Positions 25,778 to 34,971 are shown, counted from the first letter of the stretch. The stretch: DNA of 64,000 bases from Geodermatophilus tzadiensis (GCF_003002915.1 NZ_PVTG01000011.1:120663-184662); one strand, 5' to 3'. The notes: generated from the letters alone by a model not told the origin. Numbers and translations: made by a program.

Positions 25778-26760
25778 GCGCCCAGCCCCTCGCCGGAGGC
25801 CCGCCGCTGCAGCCGGTTGAGCCACACCGCCACCGGCACGGCCAGCGCGGTCACCACGAGGGCGAGGGTGGTGCCGTAGCTGATCCGGCTGAGCTGGAAG
25901 GCGTTGCTGTAGGCGTAGGTCCCCAGCACCTCCGTGGCGTTCGCGGGGCCGCCCCCGGTCATCACGAAGACGATGTCGAAGACGGCGAAGCCGCCGATCA
26001 GCGTGAGCGCGGTGACCATGAGGAACACGGGCATGATCTGTGGCATCACCACGTACCGCAGCCGCTGCAGGTAGTTCGCGCCGTCGAGCATGGCGGCGTC
26101 GACCAGCTCCGTGGCGACGTTGCGCAGCGCCGACAGGACGATCACGAAGACGAAGCCGGTGGCCGTCCAGATCGCGGTGCCGAGCACGGCGAACAGCGCG
26201 GTGTCCGGGTCGCCCAGCCAGCCCCGGGTCACCCCGCCGAGCCCGACCGCCTCGAGGCCGCGGTTGAGCCAGCCGCGGGTCGGCGCGTAGATCCAGCCCC
26301 ACACGACCCCGACGGCCACCTGGGGCAGCACGTAGGGCAGGAAGAAGACGACGCGGTAGAAGGTCGAGCCGCGCCGCACCCCCCACAGCAGCAGGGCGAG
26401 CCCCGTGCCCAGGAGGAGGGGCCCGGCGGTGCCCAGCACGATCCAGATGACGTTGTTCCAGGCGGCTGCCCACATCTGCCGGTCCTGCGCCAGCTCGGTG
26501 AAGTTGGCCAGCCCCACCCAGGGCGGGGTCGTGTCCAGGCCGTCGAAGTCGACGAAGACGTAGTAGACGGCGTTGAGCACCGGGAAGACGAGGAAGACCG
26601 CCATCAGCACGACCGCCGGCGCGACGAGCAGCACGCCCAGGCGCGCCTGCTGCCGGCGGGTGGCCGCGGAGACGCCGGACCGCTCCCGGCGTCCTCGCCG
26701 GCGCGACCTCCTCGGCTCGGGCAGCGGCGGTGCCGCGGCGGGAGCCGGCGCCGCGGTCAC
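25774..26760 (-). CDS. Carbohydrate ABC transporter permease (MalF type)
   Basis: A 328-residue partner permease with a charged N-terminal tail (PRRSRRRGRRERSG) and six hydrophobic segments starting LGVLLVAPAVVLMAVFLVFPVLNA. The EAA motif is ELVDAAMLDGANYLQRLRYVVMPQI, and GGFAVFDIVFVMTGGGPANATEVLG is a hallmark of the family. It is the middle gene of the binding protein - MalF - MalG operon. The sugar is not identifiable from the sequence. Confidence 0.94.
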   Translation of the reverse strand: MTAAPAPAAAPPLPEPRRSRRRGRRERSGVSAATRRQQARLGVLLVAPAVVLMAVFLVFPVLNAVYYVFVDFDGLDTTPPWVGLANFTELAQDRQMWAAAWNNVIWIVLGTAGPLLLGTGLALLLWGVRRGSTFYRVVFFLPYVLPQVAVGVVWGWIYAPTRGWLNRGLEAVGLGGVTRGWLGDPDTALFAVLGTAIWTATGFVFVIVLSALRNVATELVDAAMLDGANYLQRLRYVVMPQIMPVFLMVTALTLIGGFAVFDIVFVMTGGGPANATEVLGTYAYSNAFQLSRISYGTTLALVVTALAVPVAVWLNRLQRRASGEGLGA

Positions 26761-26791
26761 GCCGGCCCCCGGCCGCCGGAGGGGCCCCGGT

Positions 26792-28069
26792 TCACTGCTG
26801 CGACGCGGCCTGCATCGCCGCCGCCACCTCGGCCGGCGTCGACTGGCCGGTGAGCAGCGCCTGGATGCCGTCGAACATCGCCTCGTTGAAGGCCTCGGGC
26901 ATGAGGACGTCGATGTTGTAGCCCAGCTGGCCGCCGCCCTCGGAGAGCGTGGAGACGTCCTCGAGCACCTGGGCGAGCAGCGGCTCGACGTCCAGTCCCG
27001 CGGTGTCGATGGGCCGCGGCGGGATGGTCTGCAGGTTCTCCACCGACCACTGGCCGTGCTCCTCGGAGGCGAAGAAGTCCAGCAGCTCGACCGCGCCCTC
27101 GGGGTTGTCGGTGTTGGCGCTGATCATCGGCCCCGAGCCCAGGCCGGCGGCGAAGACGCCCTCGCCGTCCGGTGCCGGGAAGGGCACGTAGCCGGACTCG
27201 AAGTCGGCACCGACGGCCAGGTCGTTGATGAACCAGCTGCCGGTGGGGATCATCGCCGCCTCGCCGGAGAGGTACTGCGCGGTCATCGTGTCGTAGTCGA
27301 TCGACACCGGGGACTCGCCCAGCCAGCCGTTCTGGTTGGCCTCCTGCCAGAAGGTCAACGCGTCGACGACCTCGGGGGAGTCCCAGGACCGCTCGCCGGA
27401 GAGCAGCGCCTCCATGCCGTCGGCGCCCACGGCGCTCGACAGCGCCATGCTCAGCAGGTGGCTGCCGGGCCAGGCGTCCTGGTCCCCGAAGGCCATCGGG
27501 ACCACGCCGGCCGCGCTGATCGCCTCGCACGCGGCGCGCAGCTCGTCGAGCGTCCGCGGCGGCTGGACGCCGAGGTCTTCCAGGACCTGGGTGTTGTAGA
27601 AGAGGCCGACGGTCTCCATCTCCCCGGGGATGCCGTGGACCTTGCCGTCGTAGGTGACCCGCTCCTTGGCGAAGTCGTAGACCTCCCAGCCGTTCTCCTC
27701 GTAGGCGTCGGTGAGGTCGTAGAGCAGACCGGCCTCGGCGAGTGCCCCGGCGAAGGAGGGCCCCGAGCCCCAGCTGATGACGTCCGGGCCGTCCTCGGCG
27801 CGCAGCCGGGTCTGCAGCACGGTGCGCATGGTGTCGATGTCGAGCTGCTGCACCTCGACCTCGATGCCCGAGGACTCGGTGAAGTCGGCCAGGTGCTCCT
27901 CGAGCCGGCTGAGCGAGTCGGCGTCCTCCAGCTGCTCGACCAGGTACACGAGCGTGTCCCCGCCCCCGCTCCCGCCGCCGTCGTCCCCGGAGGACGCCGT
28001 CTGTCCCGTGCACGCCGTGGCGAGCAGGCAGACCGCCGAGGTGGCCAGGACCTTCGAGGAGGAGCGCAC
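26792..28069 (-). CDS. Carbohydrate ABC transporter substrate-binding lipoprotein
   Basis: A 425-residue extracytoplasmic sugar-binding lipoprotein (SBP_bac_1 family) and first gene of the importer operon. The signal peptide VRSSSKVLATSAVCLLATAC ends in the lipobox cysteine, followed by a Gly/Asp/Ser linker. Mature motifs include PDVISWGSGPSFAGALAEAGLLYDLT, GKVHGIPGEMETVGLFYNTQVLEDLG, and AQYLSGEAAMIPTGSWFIN. Start GTG 28069 is preceded by GAAAGGG. The operon lacks its own ATPase and sugar-degrading genes, so the substrate is unknown. Confidence 0.93.
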   Translation of the reverse strand: MRSSSKVLATSAVCLLATACTGQTASSGDDGGGSGGGDTLVYLVEQLEDADSLSRLEEHLADFTESSGIEVEVQQLDIDTMRTVLQTRLRAEDGPDVISWGSGPSFAGALAEAGLLYDLTDAYEENGWEVYDFAKERVTYDGKVHGIPGEMETVGLFYNTQVLEDLGVQPPRTLDELRAACEAISAAGVVPMAFGDQDAWPGSHLLSMALSSAVGADGMEALLSGERSWDSPEVVDALTFWQEANQNGWLGESPVSIDYDTMTAQYLSGEAAMIPTGSWFINDLAVGADFESGYVPFPAPDGEGVFAAGLGSGPMISANTDNPEGAVELLDFFASEEHGQWSVENLQTIPPRPIDTAGLDVEPLLAQVLEDVSTLSEGGGQLGYNIDVLMPEAFNEAMFDGIQALLTGQSTPAEVAAAMQAASQQ

Positions 28070-28192
28070 GGGTGGACCCTTTCGACGTCGTCGTCCGTGG
28101 TGCAGGGCACACGGGTGGCGCATCGTCCGTCCCGGCCCGACGCGGCGTCAAGGAACGGCGACGGGTCGTTACGCGTCCGCAGCCGGAGGTCC

Positions 28193-28993
28193 TCAGCCCT
28201 GCAGGACCGCGGGCAGGACCAGCGCGACGAGGACGACGCTCTGCGCGCTGTGCACGGCGATGCCGACGAGCGCGCTGCGGTAGCGCCGCGCGGGGAGGGC
28301 GTAGGTCAGGGTGCCCAGCAGCAGGCCGGGGACGGCCCACCACCGGTGCAGGTGGTACAGGCCGAACAGCACCCCGTTGGCGACCCAGTCGTACCGGCCG
28401 AAGACGCCGGCCATCCGGGGGAGCAGGTAGCCGCGGAAGAGCAGCTCCTCGCCGACGACCGTGTTGAGGACGCACATCGCGACGAGGACGGCGAACCACC
28501 CCCAGGCGCCCGACAGGAGGTCGCGGCCGGCGTCGGTGCCCAGGAAGGTGAAGAAGTCGAGGCCCGCGTCGTGCGGGATCTTGGGCACGAGGTCCTTGGC
28601 GGCGGCGAGGGCGATCAACGGCACGACGACCCACCACATCCGCCCGCCGCGACGGCCGGTCCTCGGGTTGCGCGGGGAGCGCAGCCACAGCGCGTCGCGG
28701 ACGACCGCCCAGCGGAGCGTCTCCTGCTCGCGGCGCACCAGGACCACCACGAGGACGAACTGCCAGGCGAGGCCGGCGACCAGCGCGAGGACCGTCGCCC
28801 GGGCGAGTGCGCCGGGCCCGTCGAGGCGGTCGGCGACCGCCGGTGCGACGACCCAGGCGAGCAGGCCCATCGGGAGCGCGGCGGCGGCCCAGACGCCGAG
28901 GACGCCGCGCAGGCCCAGCTGGGGGAGCACGGGCCCGTCCGGCCGGCCGGCCGGGGGCTGCGGAACGGTGGTGGTGGTGTGGGTGTCGGTCAT
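28193..28993 (-). CDS. CPBP-family intramembrane metalloprotease
   Basis: A 266-residue protein with about seven hydrophobic segments. The metal-binding motifs of the CPBP (Abi/Rce1-like) family are present: VVGEELLFRGYLLPRM (EExxxR), FGLYHLHRWW and AVHSAQSVVLVAL. Members cleave membrane proteins or prenylated peptides and are common near bacteriocin or stress genes; the substrate here is unknown. It starts at ATG 28993, divergent from the two-component system at 29234. Confidence 0.88.
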   Translation of the reverse strand: MTDTHTTTTVPQPPAGRPDGPVLPQLGLRGVLGVWAAAALPMGLLAWVVAPAVADRLDGPGALARATVLALVAGLAWQFVLVVVLVRREQETLRWAVVRDALWLRSPRNPRTGRRGGRMWWVVVPLIALAAAKDLVPKIPHDAGLDFFTFLGTDAGRDLLSGAWGWFAVLVAMCVLNTVVGEELLFRGYLLPRMAGVFGRYDWVANGVLFGLYHLHRWWAVPGLLLGTLTYALPARRYRSALVGIAVHSAQSVVLVALVLPAVLQG

Positions 28994-29233
28994 GGCCGGG
29001 CCCTTCCTGGGGGGAGCCCCGGAGCGGGTCCGGGGCCGGGAGGAGCGTGCGGCACGAGCGTTCCGCCGGGCGGCGTCCGGCCACGAGCCCCGCGCGGGTC
29101 GACCGCCGCCCCCGCACGAGGGGTCCGGGAGAGCGGCGGCTCACCCGGCCGGCCGCCGCACTCCCTCGCGCGAGGGAGCAGGACGCCGCCGGCGGGGGTG
29201 TCGTCCCCGGTGCCCCGGGCGCGACGATGCGCC
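28994..29233. promoter_or_regulatory. Divergent regulatory region with a perfect 18-bp palindrome
   Basis: This 240-bp gap separates the protease and the sensor kinase. It contains the perfect palindrome CTCCCTCGCGCGAGGGAG at 29161-29178, 56 bp before the kinase start, a candidate operator for the adjacent response regulator. No other reading frame is convincing. Confidence 0.5.
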
Positions 29234-30400
29234 ATGGCCCCGACGCCGACCGCCGCCCGACCGCACCCGCCGGGACGGTGGGCCGGCACCCGGATCGACG
29301 CGTGGCTGGCCGGTGGCCTCGGGGTGCTCGCCGTCCTCCACGTCCTCCTGCTGCCGGCGGGGCCGGCCTACGCACCGGTCGACGAGGGCAGGTTCCTCCT
29401 CGCGGTGCTCGGTCCGCTGGCCCTGCTCTGGCGGCAGACCGCGCCGGTGGTCGCCCAGGCCGGGGCGAGCGCCACGGTGGTGGTCAACGCGGCCGCCGGC
29501 TACCCCATCGGCTTCCTCGACTGGCCGGCGTGGATCGCGCTGTTCAGCTGCTTCGACGTCGGCGGACGGCGGGTGCGCGCGGCGGCCACGGTCGTCGCGG
29601 CGCTGGGCATCGCCGGGTACGTCGTGTTCGACCGCGGCGCGCCGACGGGCCAGCTGCCCGGCATCGTCCTGCACTTCCTCGTCGCCGTCGTCGTCGGCGA
29701 GCTGAGCAGCCGGAGGACGCGGGCCGTGGTGGCCGAGGCCCGCCTGGTCGCGGAGAGCCGCGAGCAGGCCCTGGCGGCCGAGCGGCTGCTGCTGCAGGAA
29801 CGCAACCGGCTGGCCCGCGAGCTGCACGACTCGCTCGGGCACACGGTGAACGTGATGGTCCTGCAGGCGGGGGTGGGACGGCGGGTCTTCGCCGACAACC
29901 CGGCCTTCGCGCAGGAGGCCCTGGGCTCCGTCGAGACCGTCGGGCGCGCCGCGCTGGAGGAGCTCAACCGGGTGCTCGCGGTGCTGCAGCCGGACGACCC
30001 GCGGTCCGCGGAGCCGTTCGCCCCGACGGTCGCCGACCTCGGGCAGCTGGTGGACCGGATCCGGTCGACCGGCCGGCAGGTGGACCTGCGGACGACGGAC
30101 GTCGAGCTGCCGGCCCCGACGGCGCGGGCGGTGTACCGGATCGCGCAGGAGGCGCTCACCAACGCCGTCAAGCACACCCCGGCCGGGCGGATCCGCGTCG
30201 CCGTGGACCGGCGCGGGTCCGAGGTCGTGCTCGAGGTGGTCAACGACTGCGCCCCCGTCGCGCAGCCGTCGTCCGGCCACGGGCTGGTCAACATGCGGGA
30301 GCGGGCCCGGCTGGAGGGCGGCGAGCTGGAGGCCGGCCCGGTCCAGGGCGGGTTCCGGGTGCACGCGGTGCTGCCCGTGGCCGCGGGGGTGCCGTCGTGA
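29234..30400 (+). CDS. Membrane sensor histidine kinase (HisKA_3 type)
   Basis: A 388-residue kinase with about four to five membrane segments (residues 20-150), then a dimerisation helix with the phospho-acceptor His in LLLQERNRLARELHDSLGHTVNVMVLQAG. The C-terminal ATP-binding domain has VYRIAQEALTNAVKHTPAG and GHGLVNMRERARLEGG. The start ATG 29234 was chosen because homology begins shortly after; the frame extends far upstream without sense. The stop overlaps the regulator GTG by four bases. The signal is unknown. Confidence 0.93.
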   Translation: MAPTPTAARPHPPGRWAGTRIDAWLAGGLGVLAVLHVLLLPAGPAYAPVDEGRFLLAVLGPLALLWRQTAPVVAQAGASATVVVNAAAGYPIGFLDWPAWIALFSCFDVGGRRVRAAATVVAALGIAGYVVFDRGAPTGQLPGIVLHFLVAVVVGELSSRRTRAVVAEARLVAESREQALAAERLLLQERNRLARELHDSLGHTVNVMVLQAGVGRRVFADNPAFAQEALGSVETVGRAALEELNRVLAVLQPDDPRSAEPFAPTVADLGQLVDRIRSTGRQVDLRTTDVELPAPTARAVYRIAQEALTNAVKHTPAGRIRVAVDRRGSEVVLEVVNDCAPVAQPSSGHGLVNMRERARLEGGELEAGPVQGGFRVHAVLPVAAGVPS

Positions 30401-31080
30401 TCCGGGTGCTGCTGGCCGACGACGACCGGCTGGTCCGCAGCGGACTGCGGGCCCTGCTCGACGGCGAGGAGGACGTCACCGTCGTGGGCGAGGCGGCCGA
30501 CGGGCGCGAGGCCGTCGACCGAGCGCGCACGCTGCAGCCGGACGTCGTCCTCATGGACGTGCGGATGCCCCGCCTGGACGGGGTGAGCGCCACGCGCGAG
30601 ATCACGTCCTGGCCGCGACGTCCCCGGGTGCTCGTGCTGACCACCTTCGACCTGGACGAGGTGGTCGACGACGCCCTGGACGCCGGGGCGGACGGCTTCC
30701 TGCTCAAGCGGGCCACCCCCGAGCAGCTGGTCGACGGCATCCGGACGGTCCACGCCGGCGACGCGCTGGTCGCCCCCGCGGTCACGCGCCGCCTGCTCGC
30801 CGCCCACGCCGGCCGCCGACCTCCCGACCGGGAGCGGCTCCGGGCCTCCGCCCACCTCTCCACGCGGGAGGCCGAGATCCTGCGCGCCCTCGCCGAGGGC
30901 CTGTCGAACGCCGAGATCGCCGGCCGGGTCTGGCTGTCGCAGGAGACCGTCAAGACCCACGTCAGGAGCATCCTGGGCAAGCTCGGGGTCCGGGACCGCA
31001 CGCAGGCGGTCGTCTGGGCCTACCGCACCGGCTTCGTCGACCCGGCCTCCGGGGATCCCCCCGGTCCGCCCGCGCGCTGA
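30397..31080 (+). CDS. NarL/LuxR-family response regulator
   Basis: A 227-residue regulator coupled to the kinase by a GTGA overlap. The receiver domain has VLLADDDRLVRSGL, the phospho-acceptor Asp in DVVLMDVRMPRLDG, and the Lys in GFLLKRATPEQLVDG. The LuxR helix-turn-helix is LSTREAEILRALAEGLSNAEIAGRVWLSQETVKTHVRSIL. It may act on the divergent CPBP protease or autoregulate through the palindrome at 29161-29178. Confidence 0.94.
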   Translation: MIRVLLADDDRLVRSGLRALLDGEEDVTVVGEAADGREAVDRARTLQPDVVLMDVRMPRLDGVSATREITSWPRRPRVLVLTTFDLDEVVDDALDAGADGFLLKRATPEQLVDGIRTVHAGDALVAPAVTRRLLAAHAGRRPPDRERLRASAHLSTREAEILRALAEGLSNAEIAGRVWLSQETVKTHVRSILGKLGVRDRTQAVVWAYRTGFVDPASGDPPGPPAR

Positions 31081-31181
31081 TCCGGGCGCGGGGGAGCGGT
31101 CGCAGAAAGGTCCGCACGGACCGCATCCGGCTGCCGGGCGGGCGCGCAGAATGGGGTCACCTCCTCCCCCGGGAGCCGACC

Positions 31182-31886
31182 ATGGCACTGCGAGTCCACC
31201 TCCCCCACCGCCCGGCGCGCTCCGCTCCTCCGCGGGAGCGGCGCACCCTCGGCGCCCGCGTGTTCGCCGTGCAGCGCACCGGCGCCGTCCTCGTGGCCCT
31301 GTTCCTGCTCGTCTTCGGCCTGCTCGGCTTCGCCGGCGGCCTCGACTTCTTCTCCACCGAGGGCCGGCGCGTCCTCGGCCTGTCCTCCAACGGCCTGCTG
31401 TCCCTCCTCTCGGTGGTCGTCGCGCTCGTGCTCCTCGGGGCCGCCGCGCGCGGTCCCCGGGTCGCCTCCACCGTGATGATCGTCGTCGGCTCGCTGTTCC
31501 TGCTCTCGGCGTTGGTCAACCTGGCCGTCCTGCGGACCAGCCTCAACCTCCTGGCCTTCGAGTTCAGGAACGTGGCGTTCTCCGTCGCCGTCGGCCTGCT
31601 GCTGCTCATGCTCGGCGCCTACGGCCGGATCGGCGGGCACCTGCCCGAGGACAGCCCCTACGCCCACCCGCACGCGTTCGAGGCGGACGAGGACGACGGG
31701 CACCCGTCGACGCCGGCGGAGTTCGCCGCCGAGCGGGCGATGCGCGACGCCGAGGTCGCCGTCGTCCAGCACGTGGCCACCTTCGACCAGCGCCGCCGGG
31801 TGGCCGCGATGGCCCGGGTGACCAGCAGGGCCGACCGCCGGCGCGTGTGGATGTCCTTCGACGACCCGTGGCGCCGTCCCGGCTGA
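31182..31886 (+). CDS. DUF4383-like membrane protein
   Basis: A 234-residue protein with four hydrophobic segments (about 33-52, 72-88, 94-112 and 128-145). The order RTGAVLVALFLLVFGLLGF, LGLSSNGLLSLLSVVVALVLL and VNLAVLRTSLNLLAFEFRNVAFSVAVGLLLL matches DUF4383-type actinobacterial proteins of unknown function. A charged cytoplasmic tail follows (EADEDDGHPSTPAEFAAERAMRDAE). It converges on the P450 gene. Confidence 0.75.
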   Translation: MALRVHLPHRPARSAPPRERRTLGARVFAVQRTGAVLVALFLLVFGLLGFAGGLDFFSTEGRRVLGLSSNGLLSLLSVVVALVLLGAAARGPRVASTVMIVVGSLFLLSALVNLAVLRTSLNLLAFEFRNVAFSVAVGLLLLMLGAYGRIGGHLPEDSPYAHPHAFEADEDDGHPSTPAEFAAERAMRDAEVAVVQHVATFDQRRRVAAMARVTSRADRRRVWMSFDDPWRRPG

Positions 31887-31926
31887 CCCCGGGCCCCGCA
31901 CACGGGTCGGCGGCGAGCGGACCGGC

Positions 31927-33138
31927 TCAGTCGACCCGGACGCGCACGGGGATGCTCTCCCACGCCCGCAGCGTGTTGTTGTGGTGCCGGACCGTCGGCC
32001 CGTCGAGCTCGATGGTGCGGACCCGGCGGGCCAGCGCCGTCAGGATCGCCTCGGCCTCGAGCCGCGCGACGTGCTGGCCGGCGCACTGGTGGATGCCCAT
32101 CCCGAACCCGACGTGCCCCGACGGGTCGCGCGACAGGTCGAAGCGGTCGGGATCGCTCCACCGGCGCGGGTCCCGGTTCGCCGCGGCCAGGAACATGAGG
32201 ATCTTGCGGCCCTCGGGGATGACGACGTCCCCGACCCGGACGTCGGTGGTCGCCGTCCGGAAGAAGGTCTGCACCGGTGACTCCCAGCGCACCGCCTCGT
32301 CGAAGGCGACGCGGGCCAGCGCCGGCTCCTCGCGCAACCGCTGCCACTGGTCGGGGTTGGTGGCGAAGGCGTACAGGACGGCGGAGATGCCGTGCACCGT
32401 CGTGTCCACCCCGGCGGTGAGCAGCGACCGCACGACCAGCGGGGCCTGCTCGGGCGTGATGTCGCCGCGGTCGCTCGCCGCCCAGATGTCCGCACCGAAC
32501 CCGACCGGCGCGAGCACCTCGCGCCGGCACTGGGCGTTCACCCACGCGGAGAGCTCGGCGACGCGGGGCGCGCCCCTGGCGACGAGGTCGTTGTCCGGCC
32601 CGAACGCGTTGAAGGCGTGGTCGCCGTAGGGCAGCAGGTTCTCCCGGCCCGGCTGCGGGATGCCCACCGCGTCGGGGAACACGCGCAGCGGGAACGTCGC
32701 GGCCAGCGAGTGGACGGCGTCGAACGCCGGGCCGCGGGCGAGCACCTCCTCGACGAGGGCCTCCGCATCGGCCGCCCAGCCCTCGCGGAGCCTGCGGAGG
32801 GCGCGGGGGCCGAGGACCTTCTGCAGCACGCGCCGGGGTGCGTCGTGCCGCGGCGGGTCGGCCTCGAGCAGCAGGCTCGGCGGGCGCCACGGCTCCTCGT
32901 AGCGGAAGTTGGACAGGCCCACCCCGGCGGCGGACTGGAACTGCTGCCAGTCCACCAGGGCGGCGTGGACCTCGGCGTACCGGGCGAGCGCGTACACGTC
33001 GTAGCGGGCCAGGTGGACGACCGGTCCGGCCTCGCGCAGCTCCGCGTGCATCGGGAGCGGGTCCTCGAGCACCTCGTGGCTGAACGGGTCGACGTCGCTG
33101 GTGGGCAGCGCGGTGCCGGTGGGGGCGGTGGCGGTCAT
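31927..33138 (-). CDS. Cytochrome P450, CYP199-like
   Basis: A 403-residue soluble monooxygenase. The I-helix oxygen-binding motif is AGVDTT (242-247), ExxR is EAVR (281-284) and the haem loop is FGMGIHQCAG with Cys352 as ligand. The N-terminal half (VDPFSHEVLEDPLPMHAELR, AGVGLSNFRYEEPWRPPSLL, LEADPPRHDAPRRVLQKVL, NLLPYGDHAFNAFGP) closely resembles the CYP199 group, which O-demethylates or hydroxylates para-substituted benzoates such as 4-methoxybenzoate. Here it would feed 4-hydroxybenzoate or vanillate-type acids into the downstream cluster. The reductase gene starts upstream in the same direction with a 27-bp gap. Confidence 0.88.
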   Translation of the reverse strand: MTATAPTGTALPTSDVDPFSHEVLEDPLPMHAELREAGPVVHLARYDVYALARYAEVHAALVDWQQFQSAAGVGLSNFRYEEPWRPPSLLLEADPPRHDAPRRVLQKVLGPRALRRLREGWAADAEALVEEVLARGPAFDAVHSLAATFPLRVFPDAVGIPQPGRENLLPYGDHAFNAFGPDNDLVARGAPRVAELSAWVNAQCRREVLAPVGFGADIWAASDRGDITPEQAPLVVRSLLTAGVDTTVHGISAVLYAFATNPDQWQRLREEPALARVAFDEAVRWESPVQTFFRTATTDVRVGDVVIPEGRKILMFLAAANRDPRRWSDPDRFDLSRDPSGHVGFGMGIHQCAGQHVARLEAEAILTALARRVRTIELDGPTVRHHNNTLRAWESIPVRVRVD

Positions 33139-33165
33139 CGGGGTCCTCCGCAGGGCCTGGACGGG

Positions 33166-34143
33166 TCAGAGGTCGAGGACGAGGCGCTCGTCGCGCGAGC
33201 GGGAGACGCAGACGTACATGCAGTCGTTCGCGTCGCGCTCGTCGTCGTCGAGCAGGGCGTCGCGGTGGTCGGGGCGGCCGGCGAGCACGGTCGTCTCGCA
33301 GGTGCCGCAGACGCCGCGGCGGCAGGAGGACAGCACCTCGACGCCGATGCGGTTGAGCGCCTCCAGCACGCTGACGTCCGGGGTCACGGTCAGCGTCGTC
33401 CCGGTGCGGGCCAGCTCGACCTCGAACGGCGCGGTGCGCACCGGGGTGCCGCCCTCCTCGGCGACGAACCGCTCCGTGCGCAGCGTGTACGGCGGCCAGT
33501 CCGCGCAGGCCCGCTCCAGGGCGGCGAGCAGCGGCGAGGGCCCGCAGGCGTAGACGCGGGCGCCCTCCCGCGGTGCGCCGAGGAAGCCGGCCAGGTCGAG
33601 CAGCCCGTACTCGTCCTCGGGCCGGACGACGACGCGCTCGCCGTACGGCGCCAGCTCGTCGAGGAAGGCCATGGAGCCGCGCCGGCGTCCGCCGTAGAGC
33701 AGCCGCCACTCCGCGCCGAGCAGCTCGGCCTGCCGGAGCATCGGCAGGATCGGCGTGATCCCGATGCCGCCGGCCACGAAGAGGTACTCCTCCGACGGGA
33801 CGAGCGGGAAGTTGTTGCGCGGCCCGCCGACGCCGACCAGGTCACCGACCTGCAGGTGCTCGTGGACGTAGCGGGAACCGCCCCGGCTGCCCGGCTCGAG
33901 CAGGACGCCGACCCGGTAGGTGTGCGGGTCCCAGCGGTCGCCGCACAGCGAGTACTGCCGGGTCAGCCCGTTGGGCAGCACCAGGTCGACGTGCGAGCCC
34001 GGGGTCCAGTCGCGCAGCCGGCCGCCGGAGGGGGAGGCCAGCTCCAGGGTGAGCACGTCGTCGGCCTGACGCTGCTTCGCCGTCACCCGCAGCGTCGCGG
34101 CCTCGGTGGCCTCCGCGGGAACGAGAGGCGTGGTGGCGACCAT
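33166..34143 (-). CDS. PDR/VanB-type reductase (FMN and 2Fe-2S)
   Basis: A 325-residue three-domain electron-transfer protein. The flavin-binding domain has RQYSLC (62-67), the NAD domain has GGIGITPILPML (125-136) and VYACGPSPLL, and the C-terminal plant-type 2Fe-2S domain has Cys274, Cys279, Cys282 and Cys312. This family (phthalate dioxygenase reductase, VanB) delivers electrons from NADH to oxygenases. Its place in front of the P450 suggests it serves that enzyme, similar to P450-reductase pairs for aromatic O-demethylation. It is divergent from the IclR regulator. Confidence 0.9.
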   Translation of the reverse strand: MVATTPLVPAEATEAATLRVTAKQRQADDVLTLELASPSGGRLRDWTPGSHVDLVLPNGLTRQYSLCGDRWDPHTYRVGVLLEPGSRGGSRYVHEHLQVGDLVGVGGPRNNFPLVPSEEYLFVAGGIGITPILPMLRQAELLGAEWRLLYGGRRRGSMAFLDELAPYGERVVVRPEDEYGLLDLAGFLGAPREGARVYACGPSPLLAALERACADWPPYTLRTERFVAEEGGTPVRTAPFEVELARTGTTLTVTPDVSVLEALNRIGVEVLSSCRRGVCGTCETTVLAGRPDHRDALLDDDERDANDCMYVCVSRSRDERLVLDL

Positions 34144-34223
34144 GGGGGAGAGGGTGGGGCACGGACGTGTGGCGCAGCCAACACCCTCTCAATGGACGAG
34201 AGACCGTCGGGCACACTGGGACC
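34144..34223. promoter_or_regulatory. Divergent promoter region of reductase-P450 and IclR genes
   Basis: An 80-bp region between divergent starts contains CTCTC-N7-GAGAG (34186-34190 / 34198-34202), a candidate IclR-type operator positioned to control both directions. No canonical -35/-10 pair is clear. Confidence 0.4.
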
Positions 34224-34967
34224 GTGCCACGCGTCGCGACGGGGGAGTCCTCGCTGAGCCGCGCCGTCCGCGTCCTCGAGGCCTTCACCGCCGAGGAGCC
34301 GGCGCTGAGCGTCTCCGAGGTGGCCCGCCGCTCGGGGCTGCACGTGGCCACCGCCTCGCGGATCGTCGGCCAGCTCGTCGAGCACGGGTTGCTCGGCCGC
34401 GCTCCCGACCGCACCGTGCACGTGGGCATGCGCATGTGGGAGCTGGCCTCCCGCGCCGCGCCGACCCGGTCGCTGCGCGACGCGGCCATGCCCTTCCTGG
34501 AGGACCTGCACGCCGTGGTCGGTCACCACGCACAGCTGGCCGTCCTCGACGGCGACGAGGTGATCTTCCTCGAGCGGCTGTCGGCCCGGGACGCCGTCGT
34601 CAACTACTCCCGCATCGCCGGCCGGCTGCCCCTGCACATCTCGTCGTCCGGGATGGTCCTGATGGCCTACGGTCCGCCCGAGTTGGTGGACCGGGTGCTG
34701 GCCCGGCCGCTCGAGAGCCGCACACCGGCGACGATCACCACTCCCGACCAGCTCCGGGCGGCCCTCGAGCAGGTGCGCCGCCAGGGCTACGCCCTGTTGA
34801 CCGGACACGTCCACCCGGACGCGGCGGGGATCGCCGTCCCGGTCAGGAACGCGCTCGGCGAGGTGGTCGCGGCGCTCTCGGTGATCGTCCCCCACGACGC
34901 CCGTGCCGTGTCCGCCGTGCCGGCCCTGCTGGCCGGCGCCCGGGGGATCGGGCGGTCACTGGGCTGA
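34224..34967 (+). CDS. IclR-family transcriptional regulator
   Basis: A 247-residue regulator. The N-terminal winged helix (about 8-65) has SRAVRVLEAFTAEEPALSVSEVARRSGLHVATASRIV. The C-terminal effector domain has HHAQLAVLDGDEVIFLERLS, LPLHISSSGMVLMAYG and HPDAAGIAVPVRNALGEVVAALSV. IclR proteins of this type (PobR, PcaU relatives) respond to aromatic acids. The likely targets are the divergent reductase and P450 genes. Start GTG 34224 was chosen; upstream residues are non-conserved. A very strong terminator follows. Confidence 0.92.
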   Translation: MPRVATGESSLSRAVRVLEAFTAEEPALSVSEVARRSGLHVATASRIVGQLVEHGLLGRAPDRTVHVGMRMWELASRAAPTRSLRDAAMPFLEDLHAVVGHHAQLAVLDGDEVIFLERLSARDAVVNYSRIAGRLPLHISSSGMVLMAYGPPELVDRVLARPLESRTPATITTPDQLRAALEQVRRQGYALLTGHVHPDAAGIAVPVRNALGEVVAALSVIVPHDARAVSAVPALLAGARGIGRSLG

Positions 34968-34971
34968 ACGA

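Noticed and set aside
26573..29233. Long plus-strand frame leading into the sensor kinase
   Set aside because: Antisense to the sugar-binding protein and CPBP protease genes; kinase homology starts at ATG 29234.
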